Assembly: GCA_019636095.1 (NCBI GenBank)
Contig: JAHBYF010000003.1
Span: 496,001 to 560,000, forward strand
Direction: 5' to 3'
DNA: 64,000 bases
Origin: Hyphomonadaceae bacterium
GTDB taxonomy: Bacteria > Pseudomonadota > Alphaproteobacteria > Caulobacterales > Aquidulcibacteraceae
Position numbers and translations under genes: made by a program. How positions within the stretch are numbered: position 1 is the first letter of the stretch; every line of letters starts with the position of its first letter. Below, piece by piece: positions 26,845-34,924 of the stretch. The notes below the pieces were generated by a model. The model was not told where the DNA came from, did no database searches, and saw only the letters and a list, made by a program, of their open reading frames with translations.

Positions 26845-28460
26845 CAATCATGGTTACTCGTTCATTCGCGCTGGCGCTTACCGCAGGCGTGTTGTTGCCA
26901 GTGTGTGCGTACGCGCAAGCGGGCCAGGATCCCGCGCCAATGCAAACGCAGCAAATCGGCGAACTGAACGCGTGGACGGTTGGCGGGCTTTCACGCGCCA
27001 ATGGAGCGCTGCCGGACGATATTTGGTCGCGCTCCGATCCGGCGTTTCTTTCGCTGGCGCTTGATCGCTTGCCGGCTGTGTATGAGTCGCCGGCAACGCT
27101 GGCGCTGGCGCGCCGCGTGTTGCTTTCGGGCGCGGAGCCGCCGCGCGGCGGCGATGTTGATGCCGCGGCGCGTCGACGCTTTGAGGCGCTCGGCAAGATG
27201 GGCGCGGCCGATGAACTGGCGATGATGGCCTCAGGCGCCGGCTCGGCATCGAGCGATCCTGCCATCGCGCAATACGCGGCTCAGGCGGAGCTCGCACGCG
27301 GGCAACGTGCGCAGGCATGCAATCGCGGACGCGCTGCCTCGGTTGGCGAACAGGTGCCGCCTTTCCTGCTTCGTTTGCGCGCCTATTGCGCAGCGGCGAC
27401 TGGAGATCGTGCGGCCGCGGATTTGGCGCTTGAACTGGCGCGGGCGCAGAACGCCGCCGATGCCTGGTACACAGGCGCAGTCGCCGCCGCAGGCGGCGCC
27501 GCAGGCGCGCGGCCGCCAACCGCACGATATGACAACTCGCTCGCTGTGCAGCTTTCGATCGCGGGCGGATTGCGGCCAGGCCCGAACCCAATAGCGAATG
27601 CGTCGACGCTTGCGCTAGTGGCGTTGGCGCGCAGCGAACAGGCGCCGCAACCACAACGCGCGCAAGCCGCAGCGCTTGCCTTCCGGCGCGGCGTGCTCAG
27701 CGCGCAAGAGACACGCACAATCCTCGCAGCGACGCCGGCGGAGATCACACAGGCGCTGCCGCCGATCGTTGTCGCGCTACGCCAGGTCACCGCGGCGCCG
27801 GGCTCGATGGAGGCCGCGACCGCGATCGCAGGCGTGCTTCGCCAAGCGACGGCGTATGCGGATTTCGCAGCGGCGGCGCGTTTCTTCAGATCGGACATCG
27901 CGGCGCTGCAGAGCGCGCCGGACGCAGCATCGGCGGTGTTGTTCGCGCGCGCGGCTTTGGCCGCCGGCGACACGCAGTTGGGCCAACGTCTGGTCGCGAG
28001 CGCACGCCTGGCTGGCGGCGACGAGGCCACATTGGCGCCGCTCGATGCTGCGCTGGCGGCGCTCACCGGGGCACGCAACGAACAAGGCGCGATGGCGATG
28101 CAGCGGCGCATCGACCGCGCGCCGGCGCAGCAAGCGCGCGCTGTCGCGCGCGACGTCGCCATCCTCGCGGCGCTGGGCGCGCCACTCGAAGGCGCCGCGC
28201 AGACATTCCTACTCGCTAACCCACCTCAGGGCGGCGCTCGATCCGACAGTGGAGCGATGTTGGCGCTCGCATCAGCAGTCGAACGCGGCGCGATTGGCGA
28301 AGGCGCATTGCTGGCAGTGGCGGCGCTCGGTGACGGTGGCCCCGCGCGGCTCGACGCAGAATCGGTGGAACGAGTGATCCGCGCTCTGCGGGGCCTGCGA
28401 CTGGATGACGAGGCGCGGCGGATCGCGGCAGAGGCGATATTGGCTGGAGCGCCGAGCTGA
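26841..28460 (+). CDS. Exported alanine-rich helical protein
   Basis: A 539-residue protein starting MTIMVTRSFALALT with a signal peptide cleaved near AYAQA. The rest is almost entirely Ala/Arg/Leu-rich helices of repeated 30-40 residue length, suggesting a TPR-like or other helical-repeat solenoid in the periplasm, though no canonical TPR consensus was found. An earlier in-frame codon at 26706 is ruled out because it would overlap the membrane protein gene in another frame and lacks a signal peptide. Function unknown; coupled to the small membrane protein upstream. Confidence 0.82.
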   Translation: MTIMVTRSFALALTAGVLLPVCAYAQAGQDPAPMQTQQIGELNAWTVGGLSRANGALPDDIWSRSDPAFLSLALDRLPAVYESPATLALARRVLLSGAEPPRGGDVDAAARRRFEALGKMGAADELAMMASGAGSASSDPAIAQYAAQAELARGQRAQACNRGRAASVGEQVPPFLLRLRAYCAAATGDRAAADLALELARAQNAADAWYTGAVAAAGGAAGARPPTARYDNSLAVQLSIAGGLRPGPNPIANASTLALVALARSEQAPQPQRAQAAALAFRRGVLSAQETRTILAATPAEITQALPPIVVALRQVTAAPGSMEAATAIAGVLRQATAYADFAAAARFFRSDIAALQSAPDAASAVLFARAALAAGDTQLGQRLVASARLAGGDEATLAPLDAALAALTGARNEQGAMAMQRRIDRAPAQQARAVARDVAILAALGAPLEGAAQTFLLANPPQGGARSDSGAMLALASAVERGAIGEGALLAVAALGDGGPARLDAESVERVIRALRGLRLDDEARRIAAEAILAGAPS

Positions 28461-28519
28461 GTACGCTATAGCCCTGTTGGACGCCGACGCAGCACTGACT
28501 AGAGACTGAGCGAAGAAAG

Positions 28520-28786
28520 ATGCCTGACCGAATTCCATGCGTGGAACATGGACAAGGTGAAGCGACGTATGTTTGCGTACACGTCGAACAATCCTTGAAA
28601 GACCGCGTACCGCGAGGGTTCCACTGGCATATCGACGAAAACCAAAACCTCCAGGCGTTCTGCAATGATTGTAACGCGATGGACGAGAACACTTGGGCCC
28701 AGGTGGTGGCCAGTGTGAGCAGAGCGATCTGCATCCAGTGCTTTCAACGGGTTGCGACGCTCAATGGTGTCACCGTCCAGCGCTAA
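28520..28786 (+). CDS. Small protein with zinc-binding cysteines
   Basis: An 88-residue protein with cysteines and histidines spaced like a zinc ribbon: PCVEHG, TYVCVHVE, FCNDCN and CIQCF. Aromatic residues (FHWHIDENQN, WAQVV) suggest a small globular fold. No named family was recognised. It is preceded by GAAGAAAG and lies alone between the helical protein and xerD; codon use matches the core genome. Confidence 0.72.
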   Translation: MPDRIPCVEHGQGEATYVCVHVEQSLKDRVPRGFHWHIDENQNLQAFCNDCNAMDENTWAQVVASVSRAICIQCFQRVATLNGVTVQR

Positions 28787-28823
28787 GGCGGACTTTTCGA
28801 GCGCGTTCTGCTAGTTTCGACGC

Positions 28824-29732
28824 GTGTCCGATTCAGCTCTGATCGAGTCGTTCCTGGAAATGCTCTCTGCGGAACGCGGAGCGCGAGCGAATACGCTCGA
28901 CGCCTATGCGCGCGATCTAGAGGATGCGCACACAGAGGTGCGCGGCGGGCTGCGCGCCGCCACGTCGGAGGCGATCGAGACCTATGTGGCGGGACTCACC
29001 AAACGGGGCCTTGCTCCGGCGACGACGCGGCGGCGGATCTCGGCGCTGAAGCAATTCTATCGCTTCTTGCTGCAAGACAACATTCGCGCCGACGATCCCA
29101 CATCACGGCTCGATCCGCCGAAACGGGCGCGTTCACTGCCGAAGACCTTGTCGCTGGAAGAGATAGAAGCGCTGATTGGCGCCGCCGCGAATGCGCGGGA
29201 TCGAGCGCTTATCGAACTGCTTTACGGCGCCGGATTGCGGGTCAGCGAATTGGTGTCGCTCCCCCTGCGCGCTGCGCCGCGCCCGGGCCAAGATCACATG
29301 ATCATCGAGGGCAAAGGCGGAAAGGAACGGCTGGTCGCACTCGGCGGCCCCGCCCTCTCGGCGCTCGCCGCGCACATCGACGCGCGGGAGATGTCGCTGC
29401 CAAAAGCGGAAGCGCAGCGGGAACGCGCGCAACGGTGGCTGTTTCCATCTGCGAGCGCGGCGGATGGGAAACTGACGCGCAGACGCGTGGCGCAGATCCT
29501 AGAAACAGCCGCAGTGAAGGCAGGCATCAGCCCGGCGCGGGTTTCACCACACGTATTGCGGCACGCCTTTGCGACACATCTGGTTGAAGGCGGTGCGGAC
29601 CTGCGAACTGTGCAGACGCTGCTGGGTCATGCAGATATTGCCACAACGCAAATCTACACGCACGTCGCAGAGGGCCGGTTGAAGACCATTGTTGAAACCA
29701 AACACCCTCTGGCGAAGAAGCCCAAAGCTTGA
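28824..29732 (+). CDS. xerD: Tyrosine recombinase XerD
   Basis: Site-specific recombinase (302 aa) that with XerC resolves chromosome dimers at dif. Catalytic residues are all present with spacing as in E. coli XerD: Arg139, Lys164, His243, Arg246, His269 and Tyr278 (IYTHV). The N-terminal SAM-like domain covers about 1-95. The start is GTG 28824. The full length, standard catalytic set and location beside core genes favour XerD over a mobile-element integrase, although the aroK-aroB neighbourhood is the only contextual evidence. Confidence 0.92.
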   Translation: MSDSALIESFLEMLSAERGARANTLDAYARDLEDAHTEVRGGLRAATSEAIETYVAGLTKRGLAPATTRRRISALKQFYRFLLQDNIRADDPTSRLDPPKRARSLPKTLSLEEIEALIGAAANARDRALIELLYGAGLRVSELVSLPLRAAPRPGQDHMIIEGKGGKERLVALGGPALSALAAHIDAREMSLPKAEAQRERAQRWLFPSASAADGKLTRRRVAQILETAAVKAGISPARVSPHVLRHAFATHLVEGGADLRTVQTLLGHADIATTQIYTHVAEGRLKTIVETKHPLAKKPKA

Positions 29733-29748
29733 GCAAAGTGAGCGCACG

Positions 29749-30123
29749 ATGAGCACAACACCCCTTCCCGCGAACGAGCCGGGCAGAACGTCAGCGTTCC
29801 TAGTTTATGCACTCTACCTGCTGAGCATACCAAGCGCGGCTGTATTCGCCTTGTTCGGCATCATTGTCGCGCTGGTCGCACGAGATGGCGCCGGACCGCT
29901 GGCGCATTCGCACCTGGAATATCAAGTCCGCATCTGGTTTCAGGCATTTTGGTGGACGATCGGATTTGGAATCCTCGCGATTCTCGGCGTTGCAACGTCA
30001 TGGCTAGGCGTCGGACTCATTCTCCTTGCGATTGCGGGAATTGGAGGATTCGTTCTGTATCTGTGGTTTACCGTTGTGAGTTTGTTCGGATTATTGGCGC
30101 TGCTCGACAACCGCGCAAAATAG
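29749..30123 (+). CDS. DUF4870-like membrane protein
   Basis: A 124-residue inner-membrane protein with about three hydrophobic segments and the HLEYQVRIWFQAFWW signature seen in DUF4870/Tic20-like proteins. Family function is not established. The start at ATG 29749 is 16 bases after the xerD stop, so it may be co-transcribed with xerD. An in-frame extension into xerD sequence was rejected because it would overlap. Confidence 0.8.
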   Translation: MSTTPLPANEPGRTSAFLVYALYLLSIPSAAVFALFGIIVALVARDGAGPLAHSHLEYQVRIWFQAFWWTIGFGILAILGVATSWLGVGLILLAIAGIGGFVLYLWFTVVSLFGLLALLDNRAK

Positions 30124-30222
30124 TCACAGGCGTGTTACCGGGTTGAAATGTCGCGCGCCATCGTGTGAGTTAGGCGCGAGGGATCAGCGGGAAGTTCCCG
30201 CCGAGCAGGCGAGTGAGAATTC

Positions 30223-31089
30223 ATGAAGAGACTTCTTTTGGCGGCGGCGCTTTTCGCGGCGACCGTGTCACCGGCGGTTGCATACACGTCTTACCTGAAG
30301 CCAAACGAATTCTGGGTGGTTGAGTCAGAAGTTCAGGTTGAAGGCTCCTACGCGACGCAGTTCTTTACGCCGTCGATCGCACTGGGAGGCAACCTGACTA
30401 TTCTCAATCCCGACGGTCAAAGCATCGCCGCGCCGCGCATCGCGGTAACCGCCAGCGGCGCCACCGACTTGCACGCCGATCTTCCGCGCGGCGGCACCTA
30501 TCGCATCTCGACCGGTGAAGTCGCCGGCCAAGTCGCCAACCTTGTCGGCGAGAACGGCGCTTGGCGCGTTCTTGGCGAAGGCGAAACGCCAGCCGAAGGC
30601 GCCGAGACGACCACACTCCAGACCATCACTGTGGCCGATACTTACGTCACGCGCGGCGCGCCGAGCCGTACCGTTGTGGATCAAAACATCGGTCGCTTGG
30701 CGCTTCACCCCATCACCCACCCAAACCAAGTCTTGGTGAGCCAAGGCTTCCAAGTGCAATTGCTGTTCGACGGCCAGCCAATGGCAAATAGCGCTGTGGT
30801 GATTTACGCGGCTGGCGATCCGGAAACCAAGCTCGACCGCTATGTCGTCACTGACGCCTCTGGCACTGCGACGTTCACGTTCGATGCGCCTGGCGACTAC
30901 ATTATCGCCGCACGTCATCGCGCCGAATTGCCGCCGGGTTCGCCAGCAGCAGTCGGCAGCTACACCACGACGCTGACCTTTGAAGCAACGGATCAGCTTC
31001 ACGCTGAGACGGAAATTCGCGAGGCCGCCGAACCTAGCCGGCGCCAGCGTACGCCTGCCCGCCGCCGCGTTGGCCGCCCTGACCGCTGA
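30223..31089 (+). CDS. DUF4198 periplasmic protein
   Basis: Exported protein of 288 aa with signal peptide (cleavage near AVAYT). It matches DUF4198 by its YLKPNEFWV start, the repeated Ig-like beta segments and the late LLFDGQPMANSAVVIYAAG and DYIIAARH segments. Some DUF4198 proteins sit with Ni/Co or other metal uptake systems, but no transporter gene is adjacent. The C-terminus is Arg-rich (RRQRTPARRRVGRP), unusual for a periplasmic protein. A strong terminator follows. Confidence 0.88.
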   Translation: MKRLLLAAALFAATVSPAVAYTSYLKPNEFWVVESEVQVEGSYATQFFTPSIALGGNLTILNPDGQSIAAPRIAVTASGATDLHADLPRGGTYRISTGEVAGQVANLVGENGAWRVLGEGETPAEGAETTTLQTITVADTYVTRGAPSRTVVDQNIGRLALHPITHPNQVLVSQGFQVQLLFDGQPMANSAVVIYAAGDPETKLDRYVVTDASGTATFTFDAPGDYIIAARHRAELPPGSPAAVGSYTTTLTFEATDQLHAETEIREAAEPSRRQRTPARRRVGRPDR

Positions 31090-31114
31090 GGCTTCAAACA
31101 CATTTTAGGAATCG

Positions 31115-31146
31115 AACGGCCCTGGGAAACCGGGGCCGTTTTTCTT
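31115..31146. terminator. Rho-independent terminator
   Basis: AACGGCCC pairs with GGGCCGTT around CTGGGAAACCGG, followed by TTTCTT. It lies between the convergent DUF4198 and pyridoxamine-oxidase genes and ends transcription of the former. Confidence 0.88.
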
Positions 31147-31627
31147 AGTCGAGGTCCACCTTCCTGTGCTCCCCCAGCAGAGGCGGCGCAGATGTCGCCG
31201 CAGCCACGGCCATACCAAAGGTAGCAACGATGCCGTGGGGACCTTCCCAGAATTGCGCCTCATGAGGGGTTACACGAATTGCGCGCACGACGGGATCGTT
31301 GGGGCCACTCCACCAAGCCTCAGCGGCAGTATCCCACAATTCACGGATCAACTCGCGATCATTGAGCACGCGCGCCTCGCCACTAATGGTGAGAAATTTT
31401 CCTTCAGCGGGTTCGGCAAAGCTTAGACAAACGTGGTGATCTCCATGAATCTCCTCGTCCTTGTGGCCGCGCACATCGGTCAGAAAATAGATCACGTTGT
31501 GCGCCTTGTTGGGCCTTGCGCCCATCGGCCGCGAGCGAATTTTGTCACCATCCTTCGACGCCATCATACAGACGCCGATCTTTTCCATGAGCTTCCAGAC
31601 CCGATCGACATCTTTGGAGTCCGACAT
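31145..31627 (-). CDS. Pyridoxamine 5'-phosphate oxidase family protein
   Basis: A split-barrel flavin-binding protein (160 aa) of the general-stress-protein-26 type; members bind FMN, F420 or heme and many have unknown substrates. Visible are MMASKDGDKIRSRPMGA, NVIYFLTDVRGHKDEEI and HHVCLSFAEPAEGKFLTISGEA. The start is taken as ATG 31627, which has better spacing to AGGAGGG than the ATG three bases earlier. It follows the membrane protein gene by 9 bases and probably shares its transcript. Confidence 0.9.
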   Translation of the reverse strand: MSDSKDVDRVWKLMEKIGVCMMASKDGDKIRSRPMGARPNKAHNVIYFLTDVRGHKDEEIHGDHHVCLSFAEPAEGKFLTISGEARVLNDRELIRELWDTAAEAWWSGPNDPVVRAIRVTPHEAQFWEGPHGIVATFGMAVAAATSAPPLLGEHRKVDLD

Positions 31628-31636
31628 CATACCCTC

Positions 31637-32053
31637 CTACTCAGCAGCCCAGGCCACGTCGCGGCGCGAGCTAATCGTCATGACAACAAACCCGGCCATG
31701 AAATCGATGAGCATCATCGCAATGATGAGTGCGAACTCAATCGTTCCAAAGGCAGGGTTCAAGAGAAAGAAAACAAACGAGACGATGAAAACGAGAAAAG
31801 CGAGACCATTCTCGACAAGCGACGCCGTCGACGTACTTGTCGACTTAACAACCTCGATGAACAGCAATCCAGCAGCGAGCATCATGAAGGCATGACCTCT
31901 CGTCACCGTGAATACGGCGCCGCTTGGAAGCTCCAGCGTTAGAAATATCTGATCAAGCGACGCGCGGATGGCGCCGTGATCCAAGGTAACCGCCACGGCT
32001 GCATAAAGAAGCGCCGGAAGCACCAGCAGCGGAATTGCGCGCAACCATCCCAT
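31637..32053 (-). CDS. Four-span membrane protein, unknown
   Basis: A 138-residue protein with about four hydrophobic segments: the start (about 3-23), around 55-69, around 83-101 and around 105-125. No family recognised. It sits between the dipeptidase and the pyridoxamine-oxidase gene on the same strand with 31- and 9-base gaps, so a three-gene operon is likely. Charge distribution puts the Arg-rich C-terminus in the cytoplasm. Confidence 0.75.
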   Translation of the reverse strand: MGWLRAIPLLVLPALLYAAVAVTLDHGAIRASLDQIFLTLELPSGAVFTVTRGHAFMMLAAGLLFIEVVKSTSTSTASLVENGLAFLVFIVSFVFFLLNPAFGTIEFALIIAMMLIDFMAGFVVMTISSRRDVAWAAE

Positions 32054-32084
32054 GACGGATCAACGCGCATGCCGCCTTCCGGTT

Positions 32085-33311
32085 TCAGCTCCCTTCCGCG
32101 ACCCGCTCGGCCTGCCGCAGTGCACGCAACAGATTGCCGCCGGCAAGCTTTGCCAAGTCCGTATCGCTCCAGCCACGGCGCATCAGCTCTACGAAGAGCG
32201 CCGGGTAATCCTCGACACCATCCAGCCCTTGCGGAAGAAACGGCACCCCGTCGAAATCGGAACCGATGCCGACATTGTCGCGCCCAGCCACCTCGGCGAT
32301 GTGCTCGATGTGATCGGCGATAATTGTGAGGTCGATCTCGGGACGTGGATTGGCGGCCACCCAAGCGGTCAATCCTTCGGTGACGGCGGATGGGTCGCCA
32401 GGATTGAGTGTCTTCAAACGCGCTTCTTCCGCCGATCGGTTCGCGGTCCACTGCCAAACCTGATTTGCGGTGAACGTTGGGTAGAAGTTCACCATCACCA
32501 CGCCACCGTTTTGGTGGACGAGGCGCAGAACATCGTCCGGCACGTTGCGCGGGTGCGAGACAAGCGCGAAGGCTGACGAGTGAGAGAAAATAACTGGCGC
32601 CGTGCTGACGCGCAGCGCATCACGCATGGCATCGGCGGAGACGTGACTGAGATCTACCAACATGCCGATGCGATTCATTTCGCGAACGACGTCTTCGCCG
32701 AAGGGCGAAAGACCTCCGTGAACCGGCGCATCGGTGGCGCTATCAGCCCACGACGTCGTCTTTGAATGGCAGAGCGTCATGTACAGAACACCTTCGGCGC
32801 GAAAATCGCGAAGGATGGCGAGATTGTTGTTGATAGCCTCCCCGCCTTCCATGCCGAACATTGAAGCGATCCGGCCAGCGCGATGTATGCGGACGATGTC
32901 ATCCGCGGATCGCGCAAGCTCGAAGACGCGCGGATAGCGCCGTACTATTTGCCGGACCGTGTCGATTTGCACATGCACGGCTTCGGCTGACGCAGCGCCT
33001 TGCAACTCGGCCGGCACATACACCGACCAGAATTGCGCGCCAAGCCGGCCCTGACGCAGCCGCGGAATGTCGGTGTGCAGCGGGAACGGAAGCGTACGAG
33101 TATCGGCGTTCAGATCGACGCGCGATTGATCGCCGCCGTAATTGTCGTGAATCTGCTCGGCGAGATCGTTGTGACCGTCAATCAATGGCGTCGCGCGCAA
33201 GATGCGATCGACGCGGGCGAGTTCGGCGCGCGTCGGCGGCTGCGCTTGTGCGAAAGCCAATGCGGGCGCGACAAGCGCGATGGCAAAAGTAAGCGCCGCT
33301 AAGTTCTTCAT
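32085..33311 (-). CDS. Membrane dipeptidase (peptidase M19)
   Basis: Zinc dipeptidase of the renal dipeptidase family (408 aa), here exported: a signal peptide ends near ALAFAQA. Metal-binding and active-site segments are DGHNDLAEQ, a Glu in MEGGEAI, VDLSHVS and FSHSSAF, and GIGSDFDGV near the C-terminus. The enzyme would hydrolyse dipeptides, possibly with D-residues, in the periplasm. An unusual strong hairpin (33318-33344) immediately precedes the ribosome-binding site. Confidence 0.93.
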   Translation of the reverse strand: MKNLAALTFAIALVAPALAFAQAQPPTRAELARVDRILRATPLIDGHNDLAEQIHDNYGGDQSRVDLNADTRTLPFPLHTDIPRLRQGRLGAQFWSVYVPAELQGAASAEAVHVQIDTVRQIVRRYPRVFELARSADDIVRIHRAGRIASMFGMEGGEAINNNLAILRDFRAEGVLYMTLCHSKTTSWADSATDAPVHGGLSPFGEDVVREMNRIGMLVDLSHVSADAMRDALRVSTAPVIFSHSSAFALVSHPRNVPDDVLRLVHQNGGVVMVNFYPTFTANQVWQWTANRSAEEARLKTLNPGDPSAVTEGLTAWVAANPRPEIDLTIIADHIEHIAEVAGRDNVGIGSDFDGVPFLPQGLDGVEDYPALFVELMRRGWSDTDLAKLAGGNLLRALRQAERVAEGS

Positions 33312-33317
33312 CGCTTC

Positions 33318-33344
33318 CCCATTCCCGGATTCTCCGGAAATGGG
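33318..33344 (-). promoter_or_regulatory. Leader hairpin before dipeptidase
   Basis: CCCATT-CCCGGA-TTC-TCCGGA-AATGGG folds into an 11-pair hairpin ending 7 bases before the start codon on the minus strand. Its GGG end adjoins the GGGGAAG ribosome-binding site, so it could influence translation. The core CCGGATTCTCCGG recurs at 41247-41259. Confidence 0.5.
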
Positions 33345-33391
33345 TGCGTCATCTCGCGAAGCAGATCAACTCTGAAGCGACAGAGGCTGGG

Positions 33392-33898
33392 TTACGGGAC
33401 GACCCAGGTGTGAGCGCCAATGTTGTTCGCTTCGTTGGATTCGTTATTGGCGGCCCCCGCGTCAACGACGAACTCGAAGACATAAGAACCGCTCGGCCAC
33501 GTGAGATCATCCCAGAAGCTGAGATTATGATTGTAGACGTGGCCCGGCAGAATTGCCGGTATGTCCACCGTGAGACGATCCGGATAGGCTGGATTGGCGT
33601 AGGCGGCGATGGCCGCCGCGGGCAGTTCGGGGCAGCCGCCCTCCTGTCCTGGCAAATGGCAGTTTACGGTAGCGACTGACGGGCTTGATGCGGCGGAGCC
33701 GGTGTTGCGAACAGAAACGACACCATGCTCAATTCGCGACGGGATCGGCTGCAGATCAATGACGCGCGCCGCAAGCCGATTGTTGTATGGACGCTGCGTT
33801 TGCGGAACCTGCTGCCGTTCGGTTTGCGCCAGAGCAGTCTGACTCAATGCAATGAAGCTCGCGATGATAACACCAGCGATCAAAGCGCTTTTCTTCAT
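33392..33898 (-). CDS. Exported CARDB-like protein
   Basis: A 168-residue protein with signal peptide (cleavage near ALAQT) and one Ig-like domain of CARDB type: DLQPIPSRIEHGVVSVRNTG at the start and DAGAANNESNEANN at the end, the loop typical of such domains. A single disulfide may join the cysteines in VNCHLPGQEGGC. CARDB domains mediate adhesion or stalk-like contacts. A CRP-like palindrome (33963-33976) is centred about 71 bases before the start. Confidence 0.85.
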   Translation of the reverse strand: MKKSALIAGVIIASFIALSQTALAQTERQQVPQTQRPYNNRLAARVIDLQPIPSRIEHGVVSVRNTGSAASSPSVATVNCHLPGQEGGCPELPAAAIAAYANPAYPDRLTVDIPAILPGHVYNHNLSFWDDLTWPSGSYVFEFVVDAGAANNESNEANNIGAHTWVVP

Positions 33899-33962
33899 GG
33901 AAATTCTCCAGGTGCTTGTCCCTTCATGGGAGTGAATTAGGCCAGCGACCGCGACTCACGCA

Positions 33963-33976
33963 GTGACGAACGTCAC
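33963..33976. promoter_or_regulatory. CRP-like palindrome, site 3
   Basis: GTGACGAACGTCAC is a perfect GTGAC-N4-GTCAC palindrome. Its centre is about 71 bases upstream of the CARDB gene, and it overlaps the stop of the 31-residue peptide gene. Confidence 0.6.
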
Positions 33977-34068
33977 GCATCGGGCCCCGCCAACGACAGC
34001 AGCGCCGCTATGGTGAAGTACATCACCGTTACGAAAACGAGACTGAAGAGATATTTCTGCGCTTTCAT
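33973..34068 (-). CDS. 31-residue membrane peptide
   Basis: A 32-codon frame from ATG 34068 encodes MKAQKYLFSLVFVTVMYF, then TIAALLSLAGPDA. Two lysines followed by a 20-residue hydrophobic segment predict a single membrane span. A weak GGTGAT ribosome-binding stretch lies upstream and a CRP-like palindrome (34121-34134) is centred about 59 bases before the start, at the distance seen for the other sites. It lies in an otherwise empty gap. No homologue known to me; it is not related to the 30-residue peptides near the left edge. Confidence 0.5.
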   Translation of the reverse strand: MKAQKYLFSLVFVTVMYFTIAALLSLAGPDA

Positions 34069-34120
34069 GCATCACCACATTCGAGAGGCGTGATGTGGGC
34101 GTGTTGAGCGCGCCGCAGAC

Positions 34121-34134
34121 GTGACGTTCGTTAC
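34121..34134. promoter_or_regulatory. CRP-like palindrome, site 4
   Basis: GTGACGTTCGTTAC matches GTGAC-N4-GTCAC with one mismatch. It faces site 3 across the 31-residue peptide gene and overlaps the 3' end of the oxygenase gene by four bases. Confidence 0.5.
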
Positions 34135-34865
34135 GCCGCGAAATAGGCCGGCGCATCGTCGCGGAACCAGCCGACGACGGAAAGGCGCGGAACCGGCGCG
34201 AACGCTGACACCGGCGAGACGCTGTGCAAGCGCAGGCCATCGAATACGGTCAGCGTGTTAAACCGCGGCAAATAAGCCCGCGAGATGTCCTTGTTGTCGT
34301 CAACGAACATCAAGAGCCCACCCCAATCTGGCTCCCATCTTCGGGTGAAGCCGATTGTGTAGGCGGCGCGGCGCTCAAGCTTATAACCGTCATCAACGTG
34401 TCGCGTCAGGAAATTGCCGGGGCGGTAGTTGCTGGCTTGTGCATCGAGTTTGACAACGCCGGGGCAGCTTATGATTTCACGCGCGACCGAAATGAAGGCC
34501 GGCGAGTTCAGGAGCATCGTGACTTGATGGATCGGGTGATCTCTGTCCCAGCGCGACATCGCCGCCTCGATCATTGGATACGTGAGATAGGCAAATCCGA
34601 AATTTTCGGCGGCGCGGCGGCGAATGCCTGCCTCAAGCGCCGTTCGCTCCTCCGCGCTCATCGCCCGAAGTTGGTCTGGCGTGAACATGACATTGCGCTT
34701 TTCGTCGTTTTGACACACGAGCCGCCAGGGCAGCGAAAGCAGCGTTGCTTCAATGTGGCTGGCGGATTCCTCGTCGAAGAGGTCTGTGACCTGCACAATG
34801 CCCTGCTCGGCGTAGGTCCTGGCGAAAGCGGCCAAGTCGAGCGAACGATTGATGCGGAACTGCAT
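34131..34865 (-). CDS. 2-oxoglutarate-Fe(II) oxygenase
   Basis: A 244-residue dioxygenase of the prolyl-4-hydroxylase/TPA1-like type. Fe ligands are His and Asp in TRHVDDGY and the distal His in GLRLHSVSPV; the Arg of PRLSVVGW would bind 2-oxoglutarate. Its substrate is unknown and could be a protein or free amino acid. ATG 34865 was chosen because the conserved N-terminal helix starts there; the upstream in-frame codons overlap the intergenic region and look non-coding. It is downstream of a CoA-ester lyase on the same strand. Confidence 0.87.
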   Translation of the reverse strand: MQFRINRSLDLAAFARTYAEQGIVQVTDLFDEESASHIEATLLSLPWRLVCQNDEKRNVMFTPDQLRAMSAEERTALEAGIRRRAAENFGFAYLTYPMIEAAMSRWDRDHPIHQVTMLLNSPAFISVAREIISCPGVVKLDAQASNYRPGNFLTRHVDDGYKLERRAAYTIGFTRRWEPDWGGLLMFVDDNKDISRAYLPRFNTLTVFDGLRLHSVSPVSAFAPVPRLSVVGWFRDDAPAYFAA

Positions 34866-34924
34866 GCGAGCGGGACCTAGCACAGGGGTTGGCGTTTGAC
34901 ACTGCCGCAACTGTAGCGCGGCCC

